From positions 1 to 64,000 of the forward strand of contig DJOW01000047.1 of the NCBI GenBank assembly GCA_002437305.1: a stretch of DNA of 64,000 nt. The letters run 5' to 3'. The notes under the pieces are model-generated. The model searched no databases. It saw only the letters and a list, made by a program, of their open reading frames with translations, and was not told where the DNA came from. The DNA comes from Bacteroidales bacterium UBA6428 (lineage in GTDB: Bacteria; Bacteroidota; Bacteroidia; Bacteroidales; UBA932). Shown here in pieces: positions 27,411 through 36,663 of this stretch (positions within the stretch are counted from its first letter, which is position 1; every line of letters begins with the position of its first letter). The translations under genes and the position numbers were made by a program.

Positions 27411-29513
27411 ATGGATTTAGGACTATTCAGGGTGGCCGCCGCCGTGCCAAGGGTGAAGGTGGCGGACATTGGCTGCAACACCCAGGCGATCTGCAACCTG
27501 GCAGGCAAGGCTGAAGAGGAAGGAGCCTCACTGGCCGTCTTTCCGGAACTATCGATAACCGGCTACACATGCCTTGACCTTTTCGGTCAGAACCTTCTGC
27601 TGACAAAGTCTGAAGAGGCGGTCGGCAAGATCAGGGACTTCACCAGAGGCAAGCACGTCACAGTGGTGGTGGGCGCCCCCGTCCGTTTCAGGGGACGTCT
27701 CTACAACTGTGCGGTCGTCATCCGGAACGGGGGGATAAAAGGCATCGTGCCTAAGATCTATCTTCCGACTTACGCCGAGTTCGATGAGGGAAGATGGTTC
27801 GCCTCAGGATCAGATTTCCTCAGGTCGGGCAACACAGCCACAGGACGCTTTGTGAACGATGGGAAAGATTATTACCGTGACGGTTTCGACTCTGTGATCA
27901 ACTATTGCGGCCACAGATGCAACATTTCGCCCAATCTGCTGTTCACAGTCGGAAACGCGACTTTCGGGATTGAGATCTGCGAAGACTTCTGGACGCCTAT
28001 TCCCCCGTCTTCCTTTCTTGCTCCATCCGGAGCGCAAGTGATAGTGAACATCTCCGCCTCCAACGAGGTGATGACAAAGCACCAACAGCGCAAAGAATTG
28101 ATCTCCAATCAGTCAGGTCGTACCGTCTCCGGCTACATCTATTGTTCCGCCGGATACGGAGAATCCACCATGGACACAGTCTACGGAGGCTCGTCGATCA
28201 TCTGCGAGAATGGCCGCGTTCTCTCCGAGAACGAAAGGTTCCAGCTCCATGACACCATGATATTCGCTGATCTGGACATCGAAAGGCTAAACGTTCTCCG
28301 TCAGAAGAAAAACTCTTTCAGGGGAATGACGCCTGACGGAACCTCCGCATGTGAATATTCAGGACTCTACTCATGCTACGACCTTGGGCCTGCCGCTCCG
28401 ACAGATTTTGACGGAAAGTTCTTCCGCTACGTCGAGCCACACCCGTTCCTCCCCGAGGGCGATCCGGCCGAGATAGCTGACCGGTCCAAGGAGATTCTCC
28501 AGATCCAGACCACCGGGCTTATCGCGCGCCTGGAGCACATCAACTGCAGAAAGGCTGTTCTGGGAATATCCGGAGGCCTTGACAGCACGCTCGCCCTGCT
28601 GGTAACGGTCATGGCATTCGACAGGCTGGGGATGCCGAGGGAGAACATCATAGGGATCACCATGCCGGGTCTTGGCACGACACACAGGACCAAATCCAAT
28701 GCAGTCGATCTGATGGAGGTTCTTGGCGTGACCACACGCGAGATCTCCGTTGTCGCCGCCGTGGAGCAGCACTTCAGGGACATCGGCCATGATCCCAAGG
28801 TTATGGACTCAACTTATGAGAATGCCCAGGCACGGGAAAGGACACAGATACTGATGGACATCGCCAACCAGGAGAACGGCATTGTGATCGGCACCGGAGA
28901 TCTTTCCGAGCTGGCTCTCGGCTGGTGCACCTACAATGGAGACCACATGTCTATGTACGCCGTAAACGCTTCCGTTCCGAAAACATTGATAAAGTACCTG
29001 GTACGGTGGGCAGCCACGAATGTCTTCACGGACGCCGCCACTGAAGGTCGCCGAAGGAGCGCCGCCGAGATTCTTATCGACATTGCTGACACACCGATCA
29101 GCCCGGAGCTTACTCCGGCGGACTCAAAGGGCCGGATCAGGCAGAAGACAGAGGATCTGATCGGTCCTTACGAACTGCATGATTTCTTCATCTACAACTT
29201 CATCAGATACGGTTACTCTCCTGCCAAGATCTTCCATCTGGCTTGCCGTGCGTTCGGTGATGGCGGGAACCGGACCGGCGTCCAGGCCGGAAGAGATGCC
29301 GGACATCCGGACGTGACTTTCGACAAGGCTACAATCCTGAAATGGTTGAAGAAGTTTTACCGGCGATTTTTCAGCCAACAGTTCAAACGCTCCTGCATGC
29401 CGGACGGTCCGAAAATCAGCCTGGTCAGCTTCTCGCCACGTGGTGACTGGAGAATGCCGTCCGACGCCCAAGTCCAACTGTGGATCTCGGACCTGGACAA
29501 GATTGTCGTGTAG
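27411..29513 (+). CDS. nadE: Glutamine-dependent NAD synthetase
   Basis: Amidates nicotinic acid adenine dinucleotide to NAD using glutamine. It has the long 700-residue form: an N-terminal nitrilase-like glutaminase with Glu in FPELSITGYTC, Lys in PKIYLPTYAEF and Cys in GIEICEDFW, and a C-terminal ATP-pyrophosphatase domain with SGGLDST near residue 387. Last gene of the purine operon; two short hairpins follow (29517-29534 and 29548-29561). Confidence 0.96.
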   Translation: MDLGLFRVAAAVPRVKVADIGCNTQAICNLAGKAEEEGASLAVFPELSITGYTCLDLFGQNLLLTKSEEAVGKIRDFTRGKHVTVVVGAPVRFRGRLYNCAVVIRNGGIKGIVPKIYLPTYAEFDEGRWFASGSDFLRSGNTATGRFVNDGKDYYRDGFDSVINYCGHRCNISPNLLFTVGNATFGIEICEDFWTPIPPSSFLAPSGAQVIVNISASNEVMTKHQQRKELISNQSGRTVSGYIYCSAGYGESTMDTVYGGSSIICENGRVLSENERFQLHDTMIFADLDIERLNVLRQKKNSFRGMTPDGTSACEYSGLYSCYDLGPAAPTDFDGKFFRYVEPHPFLPEGDPAEIADRSKEILQIQTTGLIARLEHINCRKAVLGISGGLDSTLALLVTVMAFDRLGMPRENIIGITMPGLGTTHRTKSNAVDLMEVLGVTTREISVVAAVEQHFRDIGHDPKVMDSTYENAQARERTQILMDIANQENGIVIGTGDLSELALGWCTYNGDHMSMYAVNASVPKTLIKYLVRWAATNVFTDAATEGRRRSAAEILIDIADTPISPELTPADSKGRIRQKTEDLIGPYELHDFFIYNFIRYGYSPAKIFHLACRAFGDGGNRTGVQAGRDAGHPDVTFDKATILKWLKKFYRRFFSQQFKRSCMPDGPKISLVSFSPRGDWRMPSDAQVQLWISDLDKIVV

Positions 29514-29516
29514 GTC

Positions 29517-29534
29517 ACGGCGGTCCGCCGCCGT
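29517..29534 (+). terminator. Short GC hairpin after nadE
   Basis: ACGGCGG and CCGCCGT arms around a TCCG tetraloop, four bases after the nadE stop. No T run follows, so termination here is uncertain. A second small palindrome CCGGAT-TT-ATCCGG lies at 29548-29561. Confidence 0.45.
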
Positions 29535-29585
29535 CCTAAGGATTGTCCCGGATTTATCCGGAAAGAAACTCAGATGATAAAGGAA

Positions 29586-29615
29586 AGGCCGTGATTGCTT
29601 TTGCAATCACGGCCT
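29586..29615 (-). terminator. Terminator of tRNA-Phe (also faces nadE)
   Basis: Thirteen-base perfect arms around a four-base loop, starting six bases downstream of the mature tRNA-Phe 3' end; T-rich sequence follows on the minus strand. Confidence 0.85.
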
Positions 29616-29621
29616 AAGGAG

Positions 29622-29694
29622 TGGTGTCGGGAAGAATCGAACTGCCGACACATGGATTTTCAGTCCATTGCTCTACCATCTGAGCTACGACACC
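29622..29694 (-). tRNA. tRNA-Phe (GAA)
   Basis: Seven-base acceptor stem GGTGTCG/CGACACC, D arm, anticodon loop CTGAAAA giving anticodon GAA, T loop TTCGATT and discriminator A. CCA is not encoded. Confidence 0.97.
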
Positions 29695-29710
29695 GTTCCG
29701 TTTGGGATTG

Positions 29711-29741
29711 CAAAGATAGGCATTTTTCTTTGGGTTGCAAA
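29711..29741 (-). promoter_or_regulatory. tRNA-Phe promoter, exact consensus
   Basis: On the minus strand TTTG, 19 bases, TATCTTTG. This is a perfect match to the Bacteroidota housekeeping promoter; the -7 box ends 17 bases before the tRNA. Confidence 0.85.
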
Positions 29742-29804
29742 TTTTTTGAGGCTAAAATGTGATTTTTCTTCTATGGGTGGATGTTTTTGGCTAAATTCGC
29801 ACCC

Positions 29805-32087
29805 ATGTCAGACAGACTTTTCATACAAGTCATCCTTCCGCTCCGGCTGGAGTGGGAGCCATTCTACTATCTGGACCAGGATCTGAAGGCATCCTTGGGT
29901 TCCGCTCCCCTTAAGACGCCCAGGATAGGTGACAGAGTACGGGTCAATTTCGCCGGGAAGGAATATTCAGGAGTTGTGAGCGCGGTTGACGCCGGGGAAC
30001 AAGCAGAGGCGATGGGAATCGTGGACAGGATCAAGCCGGCCATCGGAATGGCGGAAGGGCTGGAACCTGTTTCCTTGGAGGAGATCTCGCTTTGGAGGCA
30101 AATCGCAGAGTACTATCTGTGTACGGTCGGAGAGGTCTACAAGGCGGCATATCCGGCACAGAAGATTCTACAAGAGGAGACGGCGTCGCGATTGAGAAAC
30201 CTGCAGACTGAGAGAGAGGAGAAGACCCGCGCCAAGATTGCGGAGAAGATAAGCCGGCTGAAAGAAAGGATTGAAAGGAAGGCCGCGTCAGCCGGCAGGG
30301 CGAGAAAGGCCGAGGTGAGGGAAAGGTACTTGGCGGAAAAGGAGACCTTGGAGAAAGAGCTCAGTCTGCTGGACGTCCAGGCGGACGCTTCGGCGAGACA
30401 TGAGCCTGTAAGATCAGGACAGAGGATCGTGCTGTCAGCGGCCCAGAACGCGGCATATTCAAAAATAAAGGAATGCTTCGGGAAAGGCAAGCCGGCGCTT
30501 CTGCATGGGGTGACAGGGTCTGGAAAGACGGAAATTTACCTGAGGCTGGCACAGGAGGTTCTGGCAAGGGGAAAGAACGTGCTTTACCTTGTCCCGGAGA
30601 TAGCTCTCAGCAGGCAGCTGGAGGACAGGATCGGCAAGACGTTTCCGGAGGAGTTGCTGGTGTTCCACTCCGGAGAGGCCATGACACGCAAAAGGGAAGC
30701 GACCTCGATGATAAGGCATGACGCGGACAGTTACTTGGTCCTGGGAACACGAAGCGCCATATTCCTGCCACACAGGAATCTGGGATTGATCATTGTGGAC
30801 GAGGAACATGACACTTCCTACAAGCAGGACTCCCCTGCCCCCAGGTACAACGGCAGAGAGACAGCGATAATGATGGCAAGGATATTCGGAGCCGATGTCA
30901 TTCTGGGCTCCGCCACGCCTTCTCTTGAGTCCCTCTACAATTGCAGCGTCGGACGCTACGGGCTGGTGACCTTGGGCGAAAGGTTCTACAACGCCGAAGA
31001 CTCTGACATAGAGCTGATAGACACAATCTCGGAGCGGCGTAAGAACGGGATGATCGGAGATTTCTCCAGAAAGCTCATCGCCCGCATCAACGAATGCCTT
31101 GTGAGACATCAGCAAGTCATGATTCTGAGGGAGCGGAGAGCCTACTCCCCTCTCGTGCAGTGCCAAGAATGCGGTGAGATCCCCAAATGCCGCCGCTGCA
31201 ATGTCAGTCTCTGCCTGCACAAAAGGGCCGATGGAAGCGAGAGGCTCGTCTGCCACTACTGCGGCAGGGTGTATGAATATACCGGAAAATGCCCGAAGTG
31301 CGGCGGAGAGCTGAAGCCGTTGGGATCCGGAACCCAGAAGATCGAGGAGGAGGCCGCGGGTCTGTTCCCGGATGCCAGAATAGCAAGGCTGGACAGCGAC
31401 ACGGCACATAGCAGGAGACATGAGACGGAAGTCATCAGGAAATTCACCAATGGGGAAATAGACATTCTGGTCGGCACGAGGATGATCGCCAAGGGGTTTG
31501 ATTTCAGCGGGCTGTCCCTTGTCGCTGTACTGCAGGCCGACTCGATTCTCGGACAGGAGGACTACAGGGCAGACGAAAGGGGGCTCCAGCTTCTTGAGCA
31601 GTTCAGGGGACGGTGCGGGAGGCGTGGAGAAAAAGGACTGTTCGTCATCCAGACATCTCAGCCAGGACATCCTGTCTATCAAAGCATAGATGGACAATTG
31701 GACGAGAACGGCACCATGGCCCGGCTCCTCGGAGAAAGAAAGATGTTCGGTTATCCGCCATATTCAAGGGTCATCGGGGTCATCATCAAGGATTACAACC
31801 AGACAAGGGTGGATCTGCTGGGCCGCGGGCTTGCCGAGGCGATCCGCGGCGCATTGGGGGTCAAGCCCGGTTTCGCCCCGGGCGTTCTGAACAGGCCTGA
31901 AGTCATAGGGCCATATTCACCGGCCATTGACAGGATCTCAAACCAGAACATCCGTCACATCAGGGTATTGCTGCCGAAAGACAGGTCTCTCGGCAGGAAC
32001 AAGGAGACTCTTGCGGCGGCGGTCGAGCGCTTCGAGAAAGAGAAGAAATACTCAGGCCACATCGCTCTTGATGTCGATCCTGTGTGA
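29805..32087 (+). CDS. priA: Primosomal replication restart helicase PriA
   Basis: 3'-5' DNA helicase that reloads the replisome at collapsed forks. About 760 residues from the ATG at 29805; the upstream in-frame ATG at 29781 is rejected because PriA homology begins at SDRLFIQVILPL. Helicase motifs are GVTGSGKTEIYL and VDEEHDTSYKQ; the zinc domain holds eight cysteines between CQECG and CPKCGG. A long charged coiled-coil segment (about residues 112-190) sits before the helicase core, longer than in E. coli. A weak -7 box lies almost directly before the start. Confidence 0.95.
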   Translation: MSDRLFIQVILPLRLEWEPFYYLDQDLKASLGSAPLKTPRIGDRVRVNFAGKEYSGVVSAVDAGEQAEAMGIVDRIKPAIGMAEGLEPVSLEEISLWRQIAEYYLCTVGEVYKAAYPAQKILQEETASRLRNLQTEREEKTRAKIAEKISRLKERIERKAASAGRARKAEVRERYLAEKETLEKELSLLDVQADASARHEPVRSGQRIVLSAAQNAAYSKIKECFGKGKPALLHGVTGSGKTEIYLRLAQEVLARGKNVLYLVPEIALSRQLEDRIGKTFPEELLVFHSGEAMTRKREATSMIRHDADSYLVLGTRSAIFLPHRNLGLIIVDEEHDTSYKQDSPAPRYNGRETAIMMARIFGADVILGSATPSLESLYNCSVGRYGLVTLGERFYNAEDSDIELIDTISERRKNGMIGDFSRKLIARINECLVRHQQVMILRERRAYSPLVQCQECGEIPKCRRCNVSLCLHKRADGSERLVCHYCGRVYEYTGKCPKCGGELKPLGSGTQKIEEEAAGLFPDARIARLDSDTAHSRRHETEVIRKFTNGEIDILVGTRMIAKGFDFSGLSLVAVLQADSILGQEDYRADERGLQLLEQFRGRCGRRGEKGLFVIQTSQPGHPVYQSIDGQLDENGTMARLLGERKMFGYPPYSRVIGVIIKDYNQTRVDLLGRGLAEAIRGALGVKPGFAPGVLNRPEVIGPYSPAIDRISNQNIRHIRVLLPKDRSLGRNKETLAAAVERFEKEKKYSGHIALDVDPV

Positions 32088-32102
32088 TACGTAGGAGACG
32101 GC

Positions 32103-32130
32103 CCGAAGTTCCACATGTTGATAACTTCGG
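32103..32130 (+). terminator. Hairpin after priA
   Basis: CCGAAGTT and AACTTCGG arms around a 12-base loop, 16 bases after the priA stop. There is no T run, so it may be a weak terminator or a protein site. Confidence 0.45.
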
Positions 32131-32164
32131 CGCGGCATAATTCAGATATTCCAGATTTTTTAAG

Positions 32165-32172
32165 TAACTTTG
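32165..32172 (+). promoter_or_regulatory. parA promoter -7 box
   Basis: TAACTTTG, giving a leader of about 85 bases before parA. Confidence 0.55.
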
Positions 32173-32264
32173 AAAGTTGAACGGGAGACGGCGAGAATGC
32201 GCGGATCCGGATTCAACCGACAATCCGGCAATTGGTTTCACCGGATTTCATAAATTCAAAGGAC

Positions 32265-33038
32265 ATGGGAAAAGTCATTGCAATAGCCAATCAGAAAGGC
32301 GGGGTGGGCAAGACCACTACAGCCATCAATCTCGCGGCGTCACTCGCGGTGCTTGAAAAGAAGGTTCTGATCATCGACGCCGACCCTCAGGCCAACACGA
32401 CCTCCGGTCTGAACTTCTCTCCGGACAACGACCAGAAGAGGACAATCTACGAGGTGATGATAGGCACAATAGGCATCCAGGACGCCTTGATCCAGACGGA
32501 GATCCCGGATCTACAGATGATTCCGTCCCACATCAACCTCGTCGGGGCTGAGATCGAGATGATCGATGCCGAGGAAAGGGAGACCATCCTGAAAAGGAGG
32601 CTCGCTCCGATCCGTGACAACTACGACTACATCATCATCGACTGCTCCCCTTCCCTTGGACTGATCACAATCAACGCCCTTTCAGCCTCGGATTCCGTGA
32701 TGATCCCTGTGCAGCCTGAGTTCTTTGCGCTCGAGGGGCTCGGAAAGCTGCTCCAGACCATCAGACTGGTTCAAAGCGGAGTTAATCCGTCCCTCACGAT
32801 CGAAGGCTTCGTTGTCACGATGTTCGACGGCAGGACGAAAGTCCACTCCCAGGTCGTGAACGAGCTCAAGGAACATTTCCAGGACATGGTTTTCGGCACA
32901 GTGATCCAAAGGAGCATCCGCCTGAGCGAGGCTCCGTCGCACGGCAAGCCGATAATCCTCTACGATGTTGTGAGCAACGGCACCACGAACTACATGAATC
33001 TGGCCAAGGAGGTGCTTGAGAAAAACGAAAAAGCGTGA
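32265..33038 (+). CDS. parA: Chromosome partitioning ATPase ParA/Soj
   Basis: Walker-type ATPase of 257 residues that moves ParB-parS complexes. It opens with IAIANQKGGVGKTTTAINLAA (split here at the deviant Walker A), then IIDADPQANTT and a C-terminal KVHSQVVNELKEHF. The ATG at 32265 starts exactly at family homology. It is followed by parB, with 7 bases between. Confidence 0.95.
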   Translation: MGKVIAIANQKGGVGKTTTAINLAASLAVLEKKVLIIDADPQANTTSGLNFSPDNDQKRTIYEVMIGTIGIQDALIQTEIPDLQMIPSHINLVGAEIEMIDAEERETILKRRLAPIRDNYDYIIIDCSPSLGLITINALSASDSVMIPVQPEFFALEGLGKLLQTIRLVQSGVNPSLTIEGFVVTMFDGRTKVHSQVVNELKEHFQDMVFGTVIQRSIRLSEAPSHGKPIILYDVVSNGTTNYMNLAKEVLEKNEKA

Positions 33039-33045
33039 GTTTAAA

Positions 33046-33981
33046 ATGAGCAACAACAAGCAGGAGAACAGGCTGGGCAAGGGACTCAGCGCCCTTTTGG
33101 GGGACATTCAGACGATCGGGCCGGAAAGGAAGCCGGTTGGTTATGTCAACAAGGAGATCGCAGGCTCCAAGCCGGGGCAGGACTATGGCGACGTGCTGCG
33201 GATCCCCGTGGACCTGATCGAGCCGAATCCATACCAGCCACGAATGGCTTTCGACAACGAGTCCCTTGAGGAACTGACAGACTCGATAAGGACTTTCGGC
33301 CTTATCCAGCCGATCTCCGTACGGAAGTTGAAGAACGGACGCTACCAGATCATCAGCGGGGAGCGCAGGTTCAAGGCATGCAAGAGAGCGGGAATGGACA
33401 CCATCCCGGCCTACATCCGTACCGCCGATGATCAGGGAATGTTGGAGATGGCAATAGTCGAGAACATCCAGAGGCAGGATCTGGACCCGATAGAAGTCGC
33501 GATGAGCTACCAGAGGCTGATGGACGAATGCAATCTGACCCAGGAGATGATGGCCCGGAGGGTCGGCAAGAAGCGCGCCTCGGTGGCGAACTTCCTTAGG
33601 CTGCTGAAGCTTCCGACCAAAGTCCAGCACGACCTCAAGACCGGCCTTCTGAGCACTGGCCACGCCAAAGTGCTTCTCGGAGTGGAGGATCAGCATATTC
33701 AGGAAATCCTGTGTGATCTGGTGATAAAGGATGAGCTTTCAGTCCGGCAGCTGGAGGAGAAAGTCCGCAGGCTCGCCAAAGGAGATTCGGCAGAAGCGGC
33801 GCCGCAGAGGCAGGATCTCCCGGATGAATATTACAGGATTCTGGAGCACATCGGCAAGTTTTTTGATAACAGCATCAGCCTGAAACGCTCCGTCTCAGGG
33901 AAAGGGACAATGACCATCAAGTTCAACTCCGATGAGGAAGTGGGCAGATTCCTCAAGGCCCTTGAGGACTCGAACATCTAA
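33046..33981 (+). CDS. parB: Chromosome partitioning protein ParB
   Basis: parS-binding CTPase of 311 residues. The N-terminal GKGLSALLGD is the ParA-stimulating segment; the CTP-binding motif is SGERRFKACKRAG near residue 105, followed by ENIQRQDLDPIE and the helix-turn-helix around residues 165-190. I could not find a clean parS site in the window. The ATG at 33046 is preferred over an in-frame TTG inside parA. Confidence 0.94.
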   Translation: MSNNKQENRLGKGLSALLGDIQTIGPERKPVGYVNKEIAGSKPGQDYGDVLRIPVDLIEPNPYQPRMAFDNESLEELTDSIRTFGLIQPISVRKLKNGRYQIISGERRFKACKRAGMDTIPAYIRTADDQGMLEMAIVENIQRQDLDPIEVAMSYQRLMDECNLTQEMMARRVGKKRASVANFLRLLKLPTKVQHDLKTGLLSTGHAKVLLGVEDQHIQEILCDLVIKDELSVRQLEEKVRRLAKGDSAEAAPQRQDLPDEYYRILEHIGKFFDNSISLKRSVSGKGTMTIKFNSDEEVGRFLKALEDSNI

Positions 33982-33990
33982 AAAAGCACA

Positions 33991-35025
33991 ATGAAGAATC
34001 TGATTCTCAGGACATGTCTGGCACTCGTCTGCCTGGCGGCCTTTTCCACTGGAACTAAAGCGCAGTTCAAGGAAGAGGCGTTCAGCCAGTCCTACAACGA
34101 CCCGAGCGACACAACCGGAGCCGCAAGAGACTCCGTTGACAAGATGTGGTCCTTCAGGGAGTTCTTCAGGGGTGTCAGTCACAAGGACACGACCTTGAGG
34201 ATCGGAACGATGTTCGCCGGGTCCACGGTTTTCATAGGAGCGGAACAGATCTACAACAGGCAGTACTGGAAGCTTCCTGTCATCTACGGCGGCCTTGGAG
34301 CCACGATCGGCATGGGAATCCACTACAACAGCAAGTACAGGCACTCAAAAAAGGGATACGACATAGCGATGAAACTCGATCCCGACATGGAATTTGACCT
34401 GGACACTCACTCAAGGGACATGGCCACCTACATGTTCGCCAGCGCGGGATTCATCTACTGGGCCACCCTCATGGACGGAGTCGTCAACTATAAGAAAGAC
34501 GTTAGGAACCAGCCAGGCAAGGCAACATTGTATTCCATCCTTCTTCCCGGACTCGGTCAGGCTTACAACGGCGAGTATTGGAAAATCCCGATCTACTGGG
34601 GGATGATGATCGGCTCCTACCATTATTTTGCTCTGAACAGCAGGAACTACAAGAGGTACAAGCGTATCCACAACGAGGCGACAGACCCAAGCGGCAACTA
34701 CACGGGAAAGATACCCGCCGACAGGGCCCTCTACTTCCGCAACGTCTACAGGCGCTACAGGGACTATTCAGTTGTCGCCATGGTCGGGACATATCTGCTT
34801 CAGGTCATTGACGCCAACGTGTTCGCCTACATGCAGGATTTCGAGGTCGACGACGACCTTTCACTGAAAGTCACACCTACAATCATCTCACCGTACAACG
34901 AATATATCTCCCCTGATAATGAATATGCCTTCGCTCCCGTGACGCGGACCTGCCCGCCCGGAAGTTTCGGCGCGGGTGCATTCGGTGACAATGCGATAGG
35001 CATCAAGGTCGGACTGAGATTTTAA
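33991..35025 (+). CDS. DUF5683 membrane protein
   Basis: A 344-residue protein with signal peptide (about 1-24, ending TKAQ) and several hydrophobic stretches, with the family-typical AGSTVFIGAEQIYN and LLPGLGQAYNGEYWKIPIYW. DUF5683 genes commonly follow parB in Bacteroidales. Function unknown; the position between parB and a lytic transglycosylase suggests an envelope role linked to the cell cycle. Confidence 0.82.
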   Translation: MKNLILRTCLALVCLAAFSTGTKAQFKEEAFSQSYNDPSDTTGAARDSVDKMWSFREFFRGVSHKDTTLRIGTMFAGSTVFIGAEQIYNRQYWKLPVIYGGLGATIGMGIHYNSKYRHSKKGYDIAMKLDPDMEFDLDTHSRDMATYMFASAGFIYWATLMDGVVNYKKDVRNQPGKATLYSILLPGLGQAYNGEYWKIPIYWGMMIGSYHYFALNSRNYKRYKRIHNEATDPSGNYTGKIPADRALYFRNVYRRYRDYSVVAMVGTYLLQVIDANVFAYMQDFEVDDDLSLKVTPTIISPYNEYISPDNEYAFAPVTRTCPPGSFGAGAFGDNAIGIKVGLRF

Positions 35026-35048
35026 CAAGAAGAACATTTAACAAAAGT

Positions 35049-36659
35049 ATGAGAAGGACCACATTCGCCATGCTGCCGATCATGCTGTTCCTGGCATTTC
35101 TCCTTCAGGGGAACGCACGGGCGCAGATCTTCATGAATAAAAAAATCAGGAAAGAGAACATTGAGCTTAAAAGCCGGGTTGACTCCCTGCGGAAGGCCTT
35201 GGACAAGCTCAAGAACGATAAGATCTTGAAAGACAGCATAGCGGATGAGATGATCGACATCTATGAGGAGAACAAGTACAAGACGGCCGCCGGCCTTGAT
35301 CCGGAAGATTACACGCAGGAGATCACAGACAGCCTGCTGAGCATCTGGTACCTGCACCGTCAGGCAAGCAAGAGCGAGGAGGGGGCCGGCTACGACATGG
35401 ACTCCATACGCTTCACCTCCAATGTTCCTGACGAGGTAATGAGAGAGAGGCTGGAGAAGATGAACTCCTTCATCACCCTCCCCTACAACGACAAGGTCCG
35501 CAACTACATGGTCCTCTATTCCGAGAAGATGTCGACCAAAATGGGTACGATCCTTGGGCTTTGCAAATACTACATGCCGATTTTCGAAGAGACATTCAGC
35601 AGATACAACCTTCCCGACGAGCTAAAGTACATGGCCATCATCGAATCGGCCCTTAACCCTGTGGCAGTCTCCAGGGCCGGAGCTAAAGGCATGTGGCAGT
35701 TCATGTTCAGGACAGCGCGGCTTTACGGACTGGAAATCAACTCGTACGTCGACGAGAGGCTTGATCCGTTCAAGTCTGCGGACGCCGCAGCGCGTTATCT
35801 GACCGATTCCTACAACGTCTTCGGTGACTGGAACCTGGCGATCTCGTCATACAACTGCGGCCCGGGGAACATCAACAAGGCCATCCGCAGGAACGGAGGA
35901 AAGCGGGATTTCTGGTCTGTCTACGACTATCTTCCGCGCGAGACCAGGGGCTACGTTCCGGCCTTTGTCGGCGCGATGTACGCGATCCATTACAGCAAGG
36001 AGTACGGACTGGTTCCCGCCGACATGCGGATGCCCGCCCAGTTGGACACGTTCATGATCCATAAAAACTTGCACTTCAAACAGATCAGCGAGCTTGTAGG
36101 AATCCCGCTGGATGAGTTGCGGAACCTTAATCCTCAGTACATCAAAGATGTGATTCCCGGTGACAGTAAAACCTACATCCTGCGTATTCCTTACAACTAC
36201 TCTGGTGATTTCATCGCCCGCGAGGACTCCATCTACACCTACAAGGCTTCCGAATACCTTAGCCCGCAGACACTTGTGAACGACCCGAAACGTTCATCCG
36301 ACGAGACATATTCCGGAGGGACCATCACCTATAAGGTCAAGAAAGGAGACACGCTCGGGAAGATCGCAGCCAAGTATCGTGTCAGCGTGAACCAACTCAA
36401 GAAGTGGAACCATCTCAGAAGCACAAGGCTCGGCATCGGCCAGAAAATCCGTATCTACAGGGGCGGCGGCGCCACTGGCGCGTCCGAGGTCAAAACCTCC
36501 CCCGGCCAACTGAATTACACAACCTACACTGTGAAATCAGGAGACTCGTTATACTCGATAGCAAAGAAATATCCCGGGATGAGTGCCGAGAAGATAATGA
36601 AATACAACGGAATAGGATCGAACATAAAGCCTGGCATGAAATTAAGGATCCCGGAATAG
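35049..36659 (+). CDS. MltD-like lytic transglycosylase with two LysM domains
   Basis: Cleaves peptidoglycan glycan strands. The 536 residues contain a signal peptide (1-25), a coiled coil (about 33-60), an SLT domain with catalytic Glu in IIESALNPVAVSRAGAKGMW near residue 197, and two C-terminal LysM repeats (YKVKKGDTLGKIAAKY near 432 and YTVKSGDSLYSIAKKYPG near 490). Its stop is four bases before the stop of the convergent HHH gene. Confidence 0.94.
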   Translation: MRRTTFAMLPIMLFLAFLLQGNARAQIFMNKKIRKENIELKSRVDSLRKALDKLKNDKILKDSIADEMIDIYEENKYKTAAGLDPEDYTQEITDSLLSIWYLHRQASKSEEGAGYDMDSIRFTSNVPDEVMRERLEKMNSFITLPYNDKVRNYMVLYSEKMSTKMGTILGLCKYYMPIFEETFSRYNLPDELKYMAIIESALNPVAVSRAGAKGMWQFMFRTARLYGLEINSYVDERLDPFKSADAAARYLTDSYNVFGDWNLAISSYNCGPGNINKAIRRNGGKRDFWSVYDYLPRETRGYVPAFVGAMYAIHYSKEYGLVPADMRMPAQLDTFMIHKNLHFKQISELVGIPLDELRNLNPQYIKDVIPGDSKTYILRIPYNYSGDFIAREDSIYTYKASEYLSPQTLVNDPKRSSDETYSGGTITYKVKKGDTLGKIAAKYRVSVNQLKKWNHLRSTRLGIGQKIRIYRGGGATGASEVKTSPGQLNYTTYTVKSGDSLYSIAKKYPGMSAEKIMKYNGIGSNIKPGMKLRIPE

Positions 36660-36663
36660 GGTC

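Noticed and set aside
32103..32130. parS candidate between priA and parA
   Set aside because: Only one half (GTTCCAC) resembles parS; the symmetry is that of a plain hairpin (CCGAAGTT/AACTTCGG).
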